Notes under the pieces: model-generated
Database searches by the model: none
Told to the model about the DNA's origin: nothing
Seen by the model: only the letters and a program-made list of their open reading frames with translations
Position numbers and translations under genes: made by a program
Shown here: positions 10,803 to 22,107 of the stretch, piece after piece
How positions within the stretch are numbered: position 1 is the stretch's first letter
How the letters are laid out: each line of letters opens with the position of its first letter
From: Penicillus capitatus
Taxonomy: Eukaryota; Chlorophyta
Direction of reading: 5' to 3'
DNA: 64,000 nt
Assembly (NCBI GenBank): GCA_965649825.1
Contig: OZ287696.1
Location: 1 to 64,000 of the forward strand

Positions 10803-12983
10803 ATGTCGACGACTGTTCGTTTTGTACGCGATTTCGACAAGAATGAGCACGAGGAGATTCCACCCGACCGTACCTTCGCGACATTCGTTCCCCGCTGGTG
10901 GTCTTTCGCAAAGCTCTGGCTCACAGGTCACTTTTTCGGAACACGACCGATGCCATCTTTTCATTTTCAGGCAAAGAACGGTGGAAAGCGCGGGGCTACC
11001 TGACAGCTGCTATCTCTATAAACCTCCTCTACACTCTCCTTCTTGTCCGCGTCTCCTATGTCCAACGGAGTCTAAGCACGGCCATGTCTGAAAAGAACAT
11101 TAGTACTGAGTCAACCACCTGTGCATTTACAGAGACCAACTATGTCATGCATCGACAGATGGCTTTTACGAAGGGGTTTGGATGTTTGTAGCGATTATCT
11201 GCATTGCCGCGCCGCTGTTTGCTTTGAGTGGTTTCGTCGAGGCCAGGCTGTCATTGGCATGGCGGGTTTATCTTGTTGACCGATTACTCAAGATGTACTT
11301 CGATCACAAGTCACACCAATCATCACACTTCTTGTGTGAAGCATTGGCACATAGGACGTTCTTCCTACTCAATGCCCATGCAGATCAAGTGGATAATCCA
11401 GATCAAAGGATCTGTGATGATATACACAGCTTTGTCGCTGCATCCGTGCTCTTGACGATGAACCTTTCGAGGAAGATCTTTAACTGTGTCGCCTTTGCAA
11501 GTGCATTGCTTTCTTTACCTAAGGAAACAAAAGAGCGCATTGTGGTGTGATGTTAGGCGTATTGTGGAGCATTTCGCCGCAGCTCGTTGTGTTTCTTCTG
11601 TTCTATTCGTTGACAGGGACCTTTATGACAGCAGGAATTTTCGGCAAGCCAATGATGAGACTCAATTTCCAAACCTTGCATCGCGAAGGCGATTTGCGTT
11701 ATTCCCTCGTGCGTGTTAGAGAGAATGCAGAGTCCATTGCGTTCTACAAAGGTCAACACCAAGAGCAGTCCACAGCACAGCACAAGTTTCAACGCATTGT
11801 CGAGACTCGGATCAGAAAGATCAATTGGTCAGCAGGTGAGCACAAATACTCTCCTCTCCGCGTCCTGACGGACCCATCCTGTGATCATCAGGATTGGACA
11901 TCTGGACAAACATGTACAGCTTTGCCACAATTCTGATTCCAAGTCTCCTCACGGCGCCTCGTTACTTCGCCGGTGAAGTGGAGTTTGGTGTGATTGCTCA
12001 AGCAACGTATGCCTTTGATCGAATGAACGATGCCTTGACGACCTTCATCGATCAGTTTGAGCAAATCAGTGGCTTGTCGGCTCAGACGGAGCGTCTGGTC
12101 ACTCTTGTCGAACTGATGGAGAGATCTGCAAAGGATGACACTGCCAATGAACTCAGCGGCCCGTCCAAGATCACCAGAGATCGTGTCCAGTCTCCCTACG
12201 TTCTGCAGATCGAGCAACTCAATTTCAGAACCCCTGGCGGCGAACAGCTCATCGCTTCGGATCAGAATCTCATTCTTCATGAGGGTAGGGAGCAAAAGAT
12301 TTTTCACGTATCGAAGGCTAAAGGCGATTTCAGGAGAGTCTTTATTGGTGATGGGACCTTCCGGATGCGGCAAGAGCAGTCTGTTACGTGCTCTGTGCCG
12401 TCTGTGGAATCGAGGAAGCGGGAAGATTGCCATGCCCGATGGAGAAGAGATCTTCTTCTTACCTCAGAAGCCTTACATGCCACTCGGTACCTTCCGTCAG
12501 CAGCTTCTCTTTCCACACACTTCGCTCTTTGAACCATCTGATACAAAACTCAAAGAACTCCTGAGTGACGTGCAGTTGAGCCATGTCTTGGATCGCTGTG
12601 GCGGATTCGATGTCGAGATCGACTGGGCACAGGTGTGGCCAAGGGCATGAACAGCAAGGCACGGAGAAACGCCTTGTGCTGTGGATTAGGTGCTTAGTCT
12701 CGGTGAGCAGCAGAGAGTGGCTTTCCTGCGTCTATTTCTATCTTCTCCTTACTTTGCCGTGCTGGATGAAGCCACCAGTGCATTGGATGTCGATACCGAA
12801 CGCACGCTCTATACGAAGCTGCAGTCTATCTGCCGTTCCTATGTGTCGGTCGGGCATCGCAAGCAACTGATGGAGTATCATACGCACATTTTGGAATACG
12901 CAGGAAAGGGGGCATGGATCAAAAAACGAATGCTGGAAAGAGAAGAAGGTCCTCGTTCTAGGCAGACATCACTACTCGACTAG
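10803..12983 (+). CDS. SbmA/YddA-type ABC half-transporter (permease fused to ATPase)
   Basis: Exons 10803-10926, 10971-11102, 11159-11309, 11355-11500, 11557-11835, 11892-12284, 12334-12632 and 12690-12983 join in frame to about 605 residues. The N-terminal half is a membrane domain of the bacterial SbmA/BacA/YddA kind, with SLAWRVYLVDRLLKMYF, a conserved VDNPDQRICDDI and several hydrophobic helices. The C-terminal half is a complete nucleotide-binding domain: Walker A GPSGCGKSS, Q-loop LPQKPYMPLGT, signature LSLGEQQR, Walker B YFAVLDEATSALD and a VGHR switch histidine. Eukaryotic relatives include human ABCD4 and the plastid ABCD2 of plants. Such proteins homodimerise and move cobalamin, peptides or acyl compounds; the substrate cannot be told here. 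It starts only 100 bp after the malic-enzyme stop. Confidence 0.88.
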
Positions 12984-13439
12984 TTAAAGAATCCGCATTA
13001 TCCTTCCATTGTCCGCAATCTCGATATCTATCATCGACACGGCAACAAGTTTACCGTACAAACCTCAATTTCCCCATCCCGGTTGTCGAAGAAATTAAGT
13101 GTCTGCATAAAAACTCTAACCAGCAGGGAGCTTTATTGACTGACTGTTTGTCTGTCTGTCGTCCGAAAAGGATATTAGTTAGACATACACACGCACTCAA
13201 TGATCATGGGGCGGGGTCACGTGAAAAAATACAACCACCTCCTGAAGAAGATTGCGGGAATCATCTCATTAGATAGTTTATCACACAATACGATTTCAGG
13301 CTTGCCAACCACTACAATTCGTGCGAGACCACCACATTCAACTTGCCTTATTTTTGGCAATACCATTTCTACCTAGTTCATGTATACTGCTGGAAAATGG
13401 ACGAAGGTCTAATTCATAGTGGACAAGCATCCCAGACGG

Positions 13440-13757
13440 TTAACGCAAGGGAAGTATGGGAAGGATGTTGTTGATCATAGGTGTCTTGGATGGAGGAAGA
13501 TCAAAGATATAAGACTCCCCCAGTGTGGCGCCAAAGGTACCTGTAGAGATGCACTTTGATGAGATCTTTGTTGTTGCTGATGGTACGTCAGGACAACGAC
13601 TCGCAAGTTGACCAGCAAACAAACAAACAAACATGTACGGTACATACGCGCTGATATATACATGAAAATGAAAACTAAAAGTGCATGCCGCTATGTATAG
13701 CACTGGAAATGCGAAGGACTCTGCTACGCTTCTGTTGGGCAATACTTTTTTGAACAA
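13440..13757 (-). CDS. Unrecognised open frame, 105 codons
   Basis: This minus-strand frame contains a hydrophobic stretch near its middle (HFHVYISAYVPYMFVCLF) and a C-terminal part with GTFGATLGESYIFDLPPSK. No family is recognised and there is no supporting neighbour. It may be an exon of a gene whose other parts I cannot see, or a chance frame. Confidence 0.2.
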   Translation of the reverse strand: MFKKVLPNRSVAESFAFPVLYIAACTFSFHFHVYISAYVPYMFVCLFAGQLASRCPDVPSATTKISSKCISTGTFGATLGESYIFDLPPSKTPMINNILPILPLR

Positions 13758-13809
13758 CTGCCTGATGGATAAGAAGAATAAGACTACATCTAGTCAGTAT
13801 CCACTATCA

Positions 13810-15106
13810 TCAAGCTGAGATTCGAGTAGGGATCGCATGAAATCTTGACGACGGTGATATCGGTGGGCTGAGCTGTCGGCAGTCGTTGCCGATCCTCGCG
13901 ATTGCAACATGGCAAAACCTAAAACCCACAAACACATCCACCTCACACGCATTCCCCGAACACAACCGGCCTTTACTGGACTCTGTAGGTAGATGTCTAT
14001 GCGTTGGTTTTCTCATTGACGTGGGCTCTTGTGCGTTTTCTTGTGCCGTAAAGCACATGAACCATGATCTAAATTTGGGAAGAATGCTCAGCGATCGCTT
14101 TGACCTCGCTCGGCGCTCGGTCTTGCTACATTCAGTTGCTTGTGCATCGGATACGCGGCCTCGGCCAGACATGCGATGCAGTCGCGTCTCGGCATCCAGG
14201 CGTCGCGCATGCACTCTTCTGTGCTCGCCCCAGTTTGAAGGCACATGTTCCTTCGGACTGTCAACAAGGACGGTTTTGGCGTTAGCTTCAAAGGGGGAAC
14301 GCAAAGTCCGCAGAAAGGCACAACGAGCAGCGTGGGTCGCAACATCGAGTTCGTTGACGTCAAAGAAGTTTTCTCTGTCCATGCTTCCCGTATGAAACAG
14401 CGTCATCTCTTCTGTCCCTCGGTCAAGAGCGGGAGATAATGGTGATGCGTTGAGGTGTGGTGATTTGCCGCAGGAGGATAACGCCGAGTCACGAGTGAGA
14501 CTGTCTCTGACACAGTGGCTCTCGGCTCGGATACCAAACGTTTCTTCAGTAGGCGGTTTGCTCAACTCGTTCAACGAAGAGAAGTTACCGTCTACGTCAC
14601 AGACCACGAAAAATCTGAGAACGAGACAGAAGAGCGACGGGTCCATAGACTCGACGGTTTGAACGCAACGCACTTGCTAATCCGGCGAGGGATTCGTCGT
14701 CTGTGGACAGTACGTCGAACAACGCGTTGGCATGCATCTGTGTACAGGGTTTGGATTTCTTCGACTTGAAGATCGTAGAGAAAGCACGGCAGTGATTTCC
14801 AGAAGGCTTTTTACGAACGGTGCGGTCCATCGGTGCACTGACGTCTGGCGCCACGGCGACGGATGCCTGCCGAGATGCAGCTTGTTTTGGTCTCTTGCCG
14901 AATAGCGCGGCTTCGATGCGGTTTTGCTCCACAGGAGCATCGTCGTTCGTTTGCCTCTGAGGCACGAGCTGCCTCGTTTGGACGCTCTCGGTTCCTAAAC
15001 GGGCAGACGTTTTTCGCGGTGCCTCTTCGGGTCTCCCCCAGTGCGCCACTGAATTCCATCCCCAAAAAGAGGCATCGGATAGAGTCTTACGACTGTCTCT
15101 GACCAT
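13810..15106 (-). CDS. Hypothetical protein, two exons
   Basis: Two long minus-strand frames (15106 down to 14597, and 14673 down to 13810) can be joined by a GT-AG intron of about 64 nt near 14590-14660, giving roughly 415 residues. The first exon starts MVRDSRKTLSDASFWGWN and carries basic patches (FKSKKSKP). The second is Arg/Ser-rich with no membrane segment. No domain is recognised. Support is only the length of the two frames and a plausible splice join. Because antisense frames are also fairly open here, the call is tentative. Confidence 0.4.
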
Positions 15107-15639
15107 AGTTACTGTATCCGACTGCCTTAACCCAAATCTTCAGTCTAAGAGAATCGCGTTGTTTTCAATTGTGTATTGTCAGGAGCAGGGAATAATGGCC
15201 TCGTAGCGAGATTGGTAATCTGGCAGAGGGCGTTGATTGCTATGAATTCACGGCGCGGGTGATGATGGTCCAATACGCGTGCGTAACCACTGACGACGGT
15301 CCGAGCGAGATAAATCCGCGTGACTCGAGATCAGGCCGTGGATGTTTGAATGGGCCATTTTTGGTCGAATCTTCGGCCAGGGCGATTTATAACGGTTCGT
15401 CCTGCTACCAATACAAATCAGTAAAGCAATAACAAGTTCATGCGCTAGTCAGAGAGTCATGAGTCCTCAGAAGGAAAAAACAGGACAGGAGTCGGCTGTA
15501 CATGCACAGTGCTGTCTACTGCAGCTGGGAAGAGAGACTCCATATGAAAGCGGAATTCGCGGGCAGCTGTGAATTAAAAAAAGTCAGGGTCACCATGCAG
15601 GGGACATCTGGAACGCCGTTATTTCTCTTCTTCGTCAAG

Positions 15640-15738
15640 AAATCAAGAACCACAACAAGGACAACAACAATCATTGTCGACAGGGACAACGATAACAACA
15701 ACAACAATAGTAGTAGTAGTATTAGTAGTAGTAGCAGT
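15640..15738. repeat. Simple-sequence tract (AAC)n/(AGT)n
   Basis: A run of CAA/AAC trinucleotides (about 15645-15706) passes directly into (AGT)n at 15707-15735. It lies in an intergenic stretch (15107-16219) where I find no gene. Confidence 0.85.
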
Positions 15739-16219
15739 CGTACTAGAACCGAGCTATCTATCTCGCCTCGAAATTTTCAACATGGAGTTTGTTGGAGGTG
15801 TGTGTTTTGTGTACATTCTGTTCATTAACCACACCTTATGCTCAGGACAACTTGCAAAGAAAAGGGCACCCCGCTCACAAGCACACACTCAGTCACTCAC
15901 CGATTCAGTCATACATAACATGAGAACAGGTAAGGTGGTATGATTGTCCGTCCCGACGAGATGAAGCAAGCCATCATGGAGATGATGGATTGTTCATCGT
16001 TCGTTGCGATCGACATCATCATTCACACCCACCACTGCGTGTCATCTGAGCGATGCGGCTCATCGTTAGCCACCGCCATCACAACAACGTCATCCACACA
16101 CACAAACACACGAAACTGAACAGAAAAGAGATTTCTCAGAGGAACGGATGGATATCAGATCGTCAGCTAGATGTTGCACAAAGAAGGACAGTTCTGCAAA
16201 ATGAGGTTTGCTGTTCTTT

Positions 16220-17634
16220 CTAGGCATGATTGTTTCCACTGGTGGCATTGACAGATGCTTTATGGACATAATCTTGTCTTCGACTTCCATTCCCCGCCTT
16301 AAGCAAAGCTTCCTTCTCCTTCATTTTTCGGCGAATCTTCTTCTTACGGCGCACGATTTCGGTATACAGGGTTGTACGATAGTCATGGATCGAGAACTTG
16401 TTGTTGTCATTGATTGGTATCGTAATAACTCTGGGTGCCGAAGGTTCATCCAGTGGACTATGAAACTGCGAAACGTAGGGATGCTTTAATGCCTCTTCTG
16501 CTGTGATGCGTTTGTTTGGATTGAATTGCAGTAACCTCCGCAACAGATCTTCGGCATCTTGTGCAATGCCTGGAAACATGGACGACAGTCTTCGCTGAGG
16601 AGCAAAACGACAGCCCTCGATCATGGTCGACGAGAAAGAGGATTGGATGGCTTGCAGATCATCACGTGTCGGCGGCCCCGTTACTTCGGTGATACGTTCC
16701 AGCTGATTCATGGTTGAAGTTCCAGGAAAGATGGGCTTCAGACCAAGGAGTTCACCCAGTATACAACCAGACGACCACATATCCACGCCATAGGTATACT
16801 TGGCACACCCGAGCAGAATTTCTGGAGCCCGATACCAACGTGTTGCGACGTAGTCGGTCAACACAGCCACGTTTCCATCCACTTGTAATAGACTGGACAG
16901 CGATCTCGCCAATCCAAAGTCAGCCAACTTCAAATTGCATTCACTGTTCAGGAGCAAATTGCTCGGCTACAACCACAGCAGCAGCAGCACTCGACGATCA
17001 CATCTGCTTTTCTGTGGGTGCAGGAAGGAACGGACCTTAATGTCTCGGTGGAGGAGTTCACCCGAGTGAAGGTACTTTAAGGACTTGAAGAGCTGGTACA
17101 TAATGAATTTCTTGTGCACGTCTTCCAAGATGTTGGCCCGGATGACAGAATGTAGATCTGTCTCCATATATTCGAACACCAAGTAAATATCGCGGTCGTT
17201 TTCCGCTTTCAGCACATTCAGCAATCTGCACAACGCACGAACGAACGCACATGAGCCAGACAGATAGATAATGAACATGGTACTGTAGGAATGAGATAGC
17301 ACTTTCTCACCGTATAATATTTTCATGACTAGAGACCTCTTGGAGAAACATGATTTCGCGAAAAGTGCGCTAAGCAGAGGGGAAGTGAAAACAGGTCGAT
17401 GTCTTGAAAGAGATACCTGCGCGTCGGTTGCGTTCTGAAAAGCATCGAATATCTTCTTCAGCGCCACTATTTGACGCGTGCGTCGGTCAATCGCTCGCCA
17501 CACGATGCCATACGCCTAGAAACGAGACAGAGTCAATGCCGCGGGGGCATGTCTTTGCTACGTCTTACGCCTTTTCCGAGTTTGTGCTGAATTTCGTATT
17601 TTCGCAACACGTGGTCATCGATATCTTCAGACAT
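16220..17634 (-). CDS. MAPK15/ERK7-8-like protein kinase
   Basis: Five exons (17634-17569, 17515-17417, 17369-17311, 17225-17036, 16966-16220) join in frame. The kinase is complete. It has glycine loop GKGAYGIVWRA and VALKK with the ATP lysine. It has the family-specific REIMFLQE and LLNVLKAENDRDIYLVFEYM stretches, HRDIKPSN and DFGLARS, and the APE region as YVATRWYRAPE. The match to the atypical MAPK15/ERK7-8 subfamily is close through the whole N-lobe. The activation loop reads LTDYVATRWY, so the phosphorylation motif is TDY instead of the TEY usual for ERK7/8. A basic tail follows the kinase domain. In other eukaryotes this kinase acts at basal bodies, cilia and secretion. Introns are 47-85 nt. 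The next gene, on the same strand, ends 135 bp from this start. Confidence 0.92.
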
Positions 17635-17768
17635 AATTTCTGACACTGCTGCACAGGTACGGGAAAAGTTCAAACGATAAAAACTTAATGAAAAACGCGC
17701 GAGCGATTGGTTCAAAACGAACGGCGTCTGGCGATGAAACTATTAAAACGCAGCACCCACAAACGCAG

Positions 17769-19163
17769 TCATTTCGCCCGCGATGCAGCTTCGACAGACA
17801 ACTGCGCGGCGGACACGCGTCGTTTGTAAGACACCACATCCAGGTCCATGCATTCGGCATTGTCTCGATGCGGATCGACCTCGAGTGATGGACCATCGTA
17901 TACGATCCCACTCGGATTGAGCGGAAACAATTCACAGTAACTCCGACGCGCGTCCGCAACGTCGAGCGTCTTAGAGATCGGCAGCGACGAAGACGGGACA
18001 CGCAAGCGATAAAATTCGCTCAACCAGCGACAGAGGTGGGGAAAGGAGTGCAGACGATGACGGGAGCAATGGAAGATGGTGCTGTAGATGGGATCGAAAC
18101 GGATGAGGGTAGGGAAGAGCCGCACATCGCATTCGGTAATCCTACAAAAGACGTCTCACTCTTTGTGGTCACACTTGGGAGAGTTCACACTTGTCGCCCA
18201 GAAGGAAACGGGAGGCCGCGAGTTGCTTGTCGAGTCGATGGAGTTCCGAGAAGAGAGCGTTCGATGCGGCATCGTAGGCGGATTGCGACGTGGCGAATCC
18301 GCACTTGTAGACGCCATTGTTTACGTTTTCGTAGATCTGTTGGTCACACTTTTTCTGGAAGCTAAGGGGAAGGTGTCTCACCCGTTCGTTCAGCTCTTCG
18401 ATCTCTTTCAGCCGTTCCGCGGGACGCAGATCGATGCCTGTTCCCTCCGGCCATTCGATCTCGTTCAGATTGCGCATGATCTGGCTACTCTCGTTAGATA
18501 CGATGCGCATAGCTTTCATGTCGATGAGCAACGGCGCTGTGCAGCGACCACGATATCCCTCACGCTTATCCGTCACACAACGATCATACACTCCTCTATG
18601 ACACATGACATGGCTACGCACGAACAGTCGTGGCATAGAAGATCAAGTGCACCTCAGATCGCTGCAGCCGGTAACGGGATCTGGTCCCTGTTCGAAGACC
18701 CAGCCGCCTCGACTGGCTTGCTCAGGATTGTCGTGCACTTTGCCAATGGTAATCAGATCTTCCATTCCCAGGAGGACAATGGTCAGAAGCACACGATGGC
18801 ACCATGGACAGGCATTGCCGACGTAAACATGATAGCGTCCTTTCTCGACCTACCATCGCCATTCCCTTCTCTCCAGCCTTAGCTGCATGGGAGACAAACA
18901 GGAAGGGCTGCATCCGAGCCAATGTCTCGATGGAATGCGTAAGATGCCCGAACAAACGCACCGCTTTCAGACTGTGGGGCCATTTCGCGCATCAGTGTGA
19001 TCCATGCCCCTTTCCACGCCTGCTTGACGCCCGAAACGACAGGTCCCTGTGGCACCAGTCGTCCTGCCCACTCCAAAAACTGCAGGCCTCGGTTGGACGC
19101 GTAAGACCGCCACGGTGCCGCACGCGTAGGAGGACGTACAACTGTTGAGCGATGCAGCATCAT
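17769..19163 (-). CDS. ECM4-type glutathionyl-hydroquinone reductase (xi-class GST)
   Basis: Four exons (19163-18900, 18849-18653, 18595-18191, 18141-17769) join in phase through 49-57-nt introns. The enzyme class uses glutathione to reduce glutathionyl-hydroquinones in the cytosol or organelles. Visible hallmarks are FLEWAGRLVPQGPV, TLMREMAPQSESGAFVR and GRYHVYVGNACPWCHR, with the catalytic CPWC Cys. Further on are YRGRCTAPLLID, RIVSNESSQIMRNLN, GVYKCGFATSQSAYD, DVRLFPTLIRFDPIY and a C-terminal NPSGIV. The first 25 residues (MMLHRSTVVRPPTRAAPWRS) are Arg-rich without acids and look like an organelle transit peptide. The second intron-bearing region contains the GTGTGA/GAGTGAG words seen in many introns here. 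It is divergently arranged with the gene at 19282, 118 bp apart. Confidence 0.93.
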
Positions 19164-19281
19164 GATACACGTCAAGTCGCTTCGACCCACCAATTTCATT
19201 TGCGACTCCATAAGTCGCTCCCGCCTTCATTCGCCACGCACGCACGACTGCACGAACTATCGTCTTGTTCAAATCGTTGAC

Positions 19282-19798
19282 ATGGCCTATAATCTCTACC
19301 AGGCTCAAATGGCGAAAGCATGGGCACAGGTGCGCAATGCTGGTGCGTCGAGGACGACGTGGTGATGTGTGACGTGTTAGAGGGTGGAGAGAGAAGAATT
19401 CTTGGCCCAGCGCTTCTGGTCAAAACATGCCATGCACGACATGGAACGAGACGACGGGCGTGACGCATGGGGGCCGGATTTCTATTCGGGTAGCGGAATG
19501 AGCTGCCAGCCGTATGGAAATCTCAAAGACATCGAAACATGCTCATCGATTGCCCCGACCTACGTCTCCGACGCCACCGTCGACGAAACCACTTCCGCTG
19601 CCACATCAACACACGTTTCTCACTCTTTCCATACAAGAATGACGTCATAAATGTGTGAGATAGAGATTGAGAGAGCGACTTGAGACATTGGAAAGAGAAT
19701 TGATGATGGAACGCGAGAAGCGCATGAAAATGGAAGAGACTCTCAACTCCCTCAAAGATTACAACGCCCAACGACACCATGACAGGAGCTCTCCATAG
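19282..19798 (+). CDS. Small coiled-coil protein, 138 residues
   Basis: Three exons (19282-19329, 19381-19614, 19664-19798) join in phase. The two introns are 51 and 49 nt; the second contains TCTCACTCTTT and, as an inverted partner, GTGTGAGA. The product starts MAYNLYQAQMAKAWAQ, has an acidic Ser/Thr-rich middle with four cysteines or fewer, and ends in a strongly charged heptad-like helix (RLRERLETLERELMMER) that should form a coiled coil. I do not recognise the family. It shares a short divergent promoter region with the ECM4-type gene. Confidence 0.65.
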
Positions 19799-20079
19799 TC
19801 CCAGAAGCCACATGGCCTCTTCGATTTTGTCAGAAGAGTGGGTGGGGGACCTGTGTATGTAGCATTATTCACAACAGACTCAAAAACACTTTCAATTATG
19901 TCATGGTTATGTAAGGCTTGTAGTACGTAAGGATGACGTGATGTGACGTCAACGCGTTTTCTGGTGAATAAAGGCGCGACGATGTCCCCGTCATAGATCG
20001 CAGGCATTAGAGAAACTGAGCCTTTCTGAAGCGACCTATTCGTCGTTCGGTCCATTTGGCCATCTCTTACGTCTACACC

Positions 20080-21963
20080 ATGAAGATCGGCACGGCGTTT
20101 CGACAACGTACACTGTGCGCGTCACCTTTCTCTTTTCAGCCGCGTTCGCACTTGCATCAGGTGCTGCGTCATGTGTATGTTCGTTCGCATTCAGCATAGA
20201 CTGTTCGTTAGCGTCGGGTAGCGGCAAAAGGACAGTGGCAACTCAGACATGACGTTCGTGCGATAACAGACGCCGCCCTCAGTGTCGAGATCGGTACCGC
20301 GCCCGAGAACAAAGAGGCAGAGAAGATTGCAGAGAAGGCGTTCGATGCAAAAGACCAACCGGCAAAGGCATTCGACTGGTTTAAGCAATGGTACGTCGTC
20401 GCCGTCGCTGATTTCTTGGACGAAAAGCGACCACACAAACTGGAGATCTTGGGTTTGCCTCTTGTACTGTGGAAAGATGGCACAGGCACGTGGCGGTGCT
20501 TTGAAAACGCCTGTCCTCATCGGTGATCATCTTGGTGCATCCTCACACCTGTCATATCATTTTGTGTGATAGATTGGCGCCGCTCTCAGAAGGACGCATC
20601 GAAAAAGACGGCAATCTGCTCTGCTCTTATCACGCATGGCGATTCAACGGAGAGGGTAAATGTGTCGCCTTGCCTCAGGCGAAAGACGAAGCGACGTTTC
20701 AAGAAATTGTCAAACAGCCACGGTAACAGGCTCACTCTTTTCTCACTCTTTTAAAGAGAATGCTTATCAGGGCATGTGTCAAATCCTATCCGGTCCGTGT
20801 AGAGCAAGGGGCCATTTGGGTCTGGGCCGATGCAAGTCCGACGGCTTTTATCGACTGCCAGGTCCGAGAACCGGCCATCATTCCGGAACTGGATGATGAA
20901 CTGCCGCCTGGTTGGGAGCAAACGCCGTCGTACTGGATGGCACGCGATTTGCCATATGGATGGGACTACACCCACGAAAACGTCATGGATCGTGCACATC
21001 TCGCCATTTCCCATCACAACATCACAGGTCACACTTTTGCCCTTTCCATACACGATGACTCATCACTCTTTTCTAGGAGATCGATACAAAGACGCTTACT
21101 ATATGAATACCGATGTCAAAGTGGGAGACACGTTGCAAGATGGATTCAAGTCGTCGCTGAAGACGCTTCCCAAAGGCGCTGCTGCTGTCAATGCCACATT
21201 CGAACCTCCGTGTCTCTGGAAGTACGTCCCATGACGTCTCGATGCATACATACACATCATGCATTGCTTGTTCAGAGTGGTGACCACATATCCTGACGGC
21301 GCCCAAGATTTTGTGATTCTCTACTCCACTCCCAAAAAACCAGGCATCACTCGTTGGGTCGGCAATCAGTTTATGATTCGTCCGAAGAACAGCAAGGCGA
21401 AGAAGAGTGGATTTATTCGCGATGGGATCAAGTTACCGACGTGGATGAATCACACATTGATCAGTCTTTTCATTCATCAGGACGTCGCTTTTCTGCATTA
21501 CCAGGAACGGTACATCGCTCGGTTCAAGAAAGGCGCCTCCCTTCACGAGCGTTACTGGATGCCAAACCCTCAGGACAAAGACGTCATCGTTTTCCGTAAA
21601 TGGTTCGAAAGGGCCGGAGGCTACATCCCTTACGCTGGATACGAGAAAGGCTATGTTCCTCCGCTTCTGTCCGAAGAGGAGATGTTCGATTTCTACGAAG
21701 CCCATGCCAAGTACTGTCGTCATTGCCAGAGAGGACTGGCGATTGTGCGAACGGCCCGTGTCATGGCCTGGGCAGCGACGGCATTCTGTTTTATGAGGGC
21801 CATGGTTGTGGCGGCTCTGCGTCCCTCAGCCTCTTGGCTGCCTCCTCAGGGATCTCTCATTGCGGGGGCTATTGGATTGATTTGTGCTGGAATCGCCTTC
21901 ATGATCCAGAAATTCATGACCTTATTCTTTGTTTATAAATATAACCACCAGGACAACAACTGA
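20080..21963 (+). CDS. Pheophorbide a oxygenase / TIC55-family Rieske non-haem oxygenase
   Basis: Six exons (20080-20160, 20212-20522, 20573-20722, 20771-21027, 21077-21221, 21276-21963). The Rieske [2Fe-2S] centre is intact (CPH...CSYH, in [16 protein letters not shown] and [10 protein letters not shown]). The mononuclear iron site is intact too: [14 protein letters not shown]. The C terminus holds the CxxC (KYCRHC) typical of the PAO/TIC55/PTC52 group, then one or two membrane helices (about 21830-21940). The leader ([17 protein letters not shown]...) is basic and hydroxylated but not hydrophobic, as expected for direct import into a primary plastid. These enzymes sit on the inner envelope or thylakoid and open the pheophorbide ring during chlorophyll breakdown, or act in protein import. 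Which member this is cannot be settled by eye. Confidence 0.92.
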
Positions 21964-22107
21964 GAAGAGAAGCCAGTCCGACGACGTAGTTGCATTCACT
22001 GCAGAGCCTTTCTTTGTCTTTTATTTCAGTCGGTCCAATCCAGCAAACATTGTTCAAAACGACAAACTGAGATTGTGTAATGATTGAGGATTGCGTGCGT
22101 CGTCGTC

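Noticed and set aside
15690-15828. Poly-Asn/Ser frame (NNNNNSSSSISSSS)
   Set aside because: It is translation of a (AAC)n/(AGT)n microsatellite.
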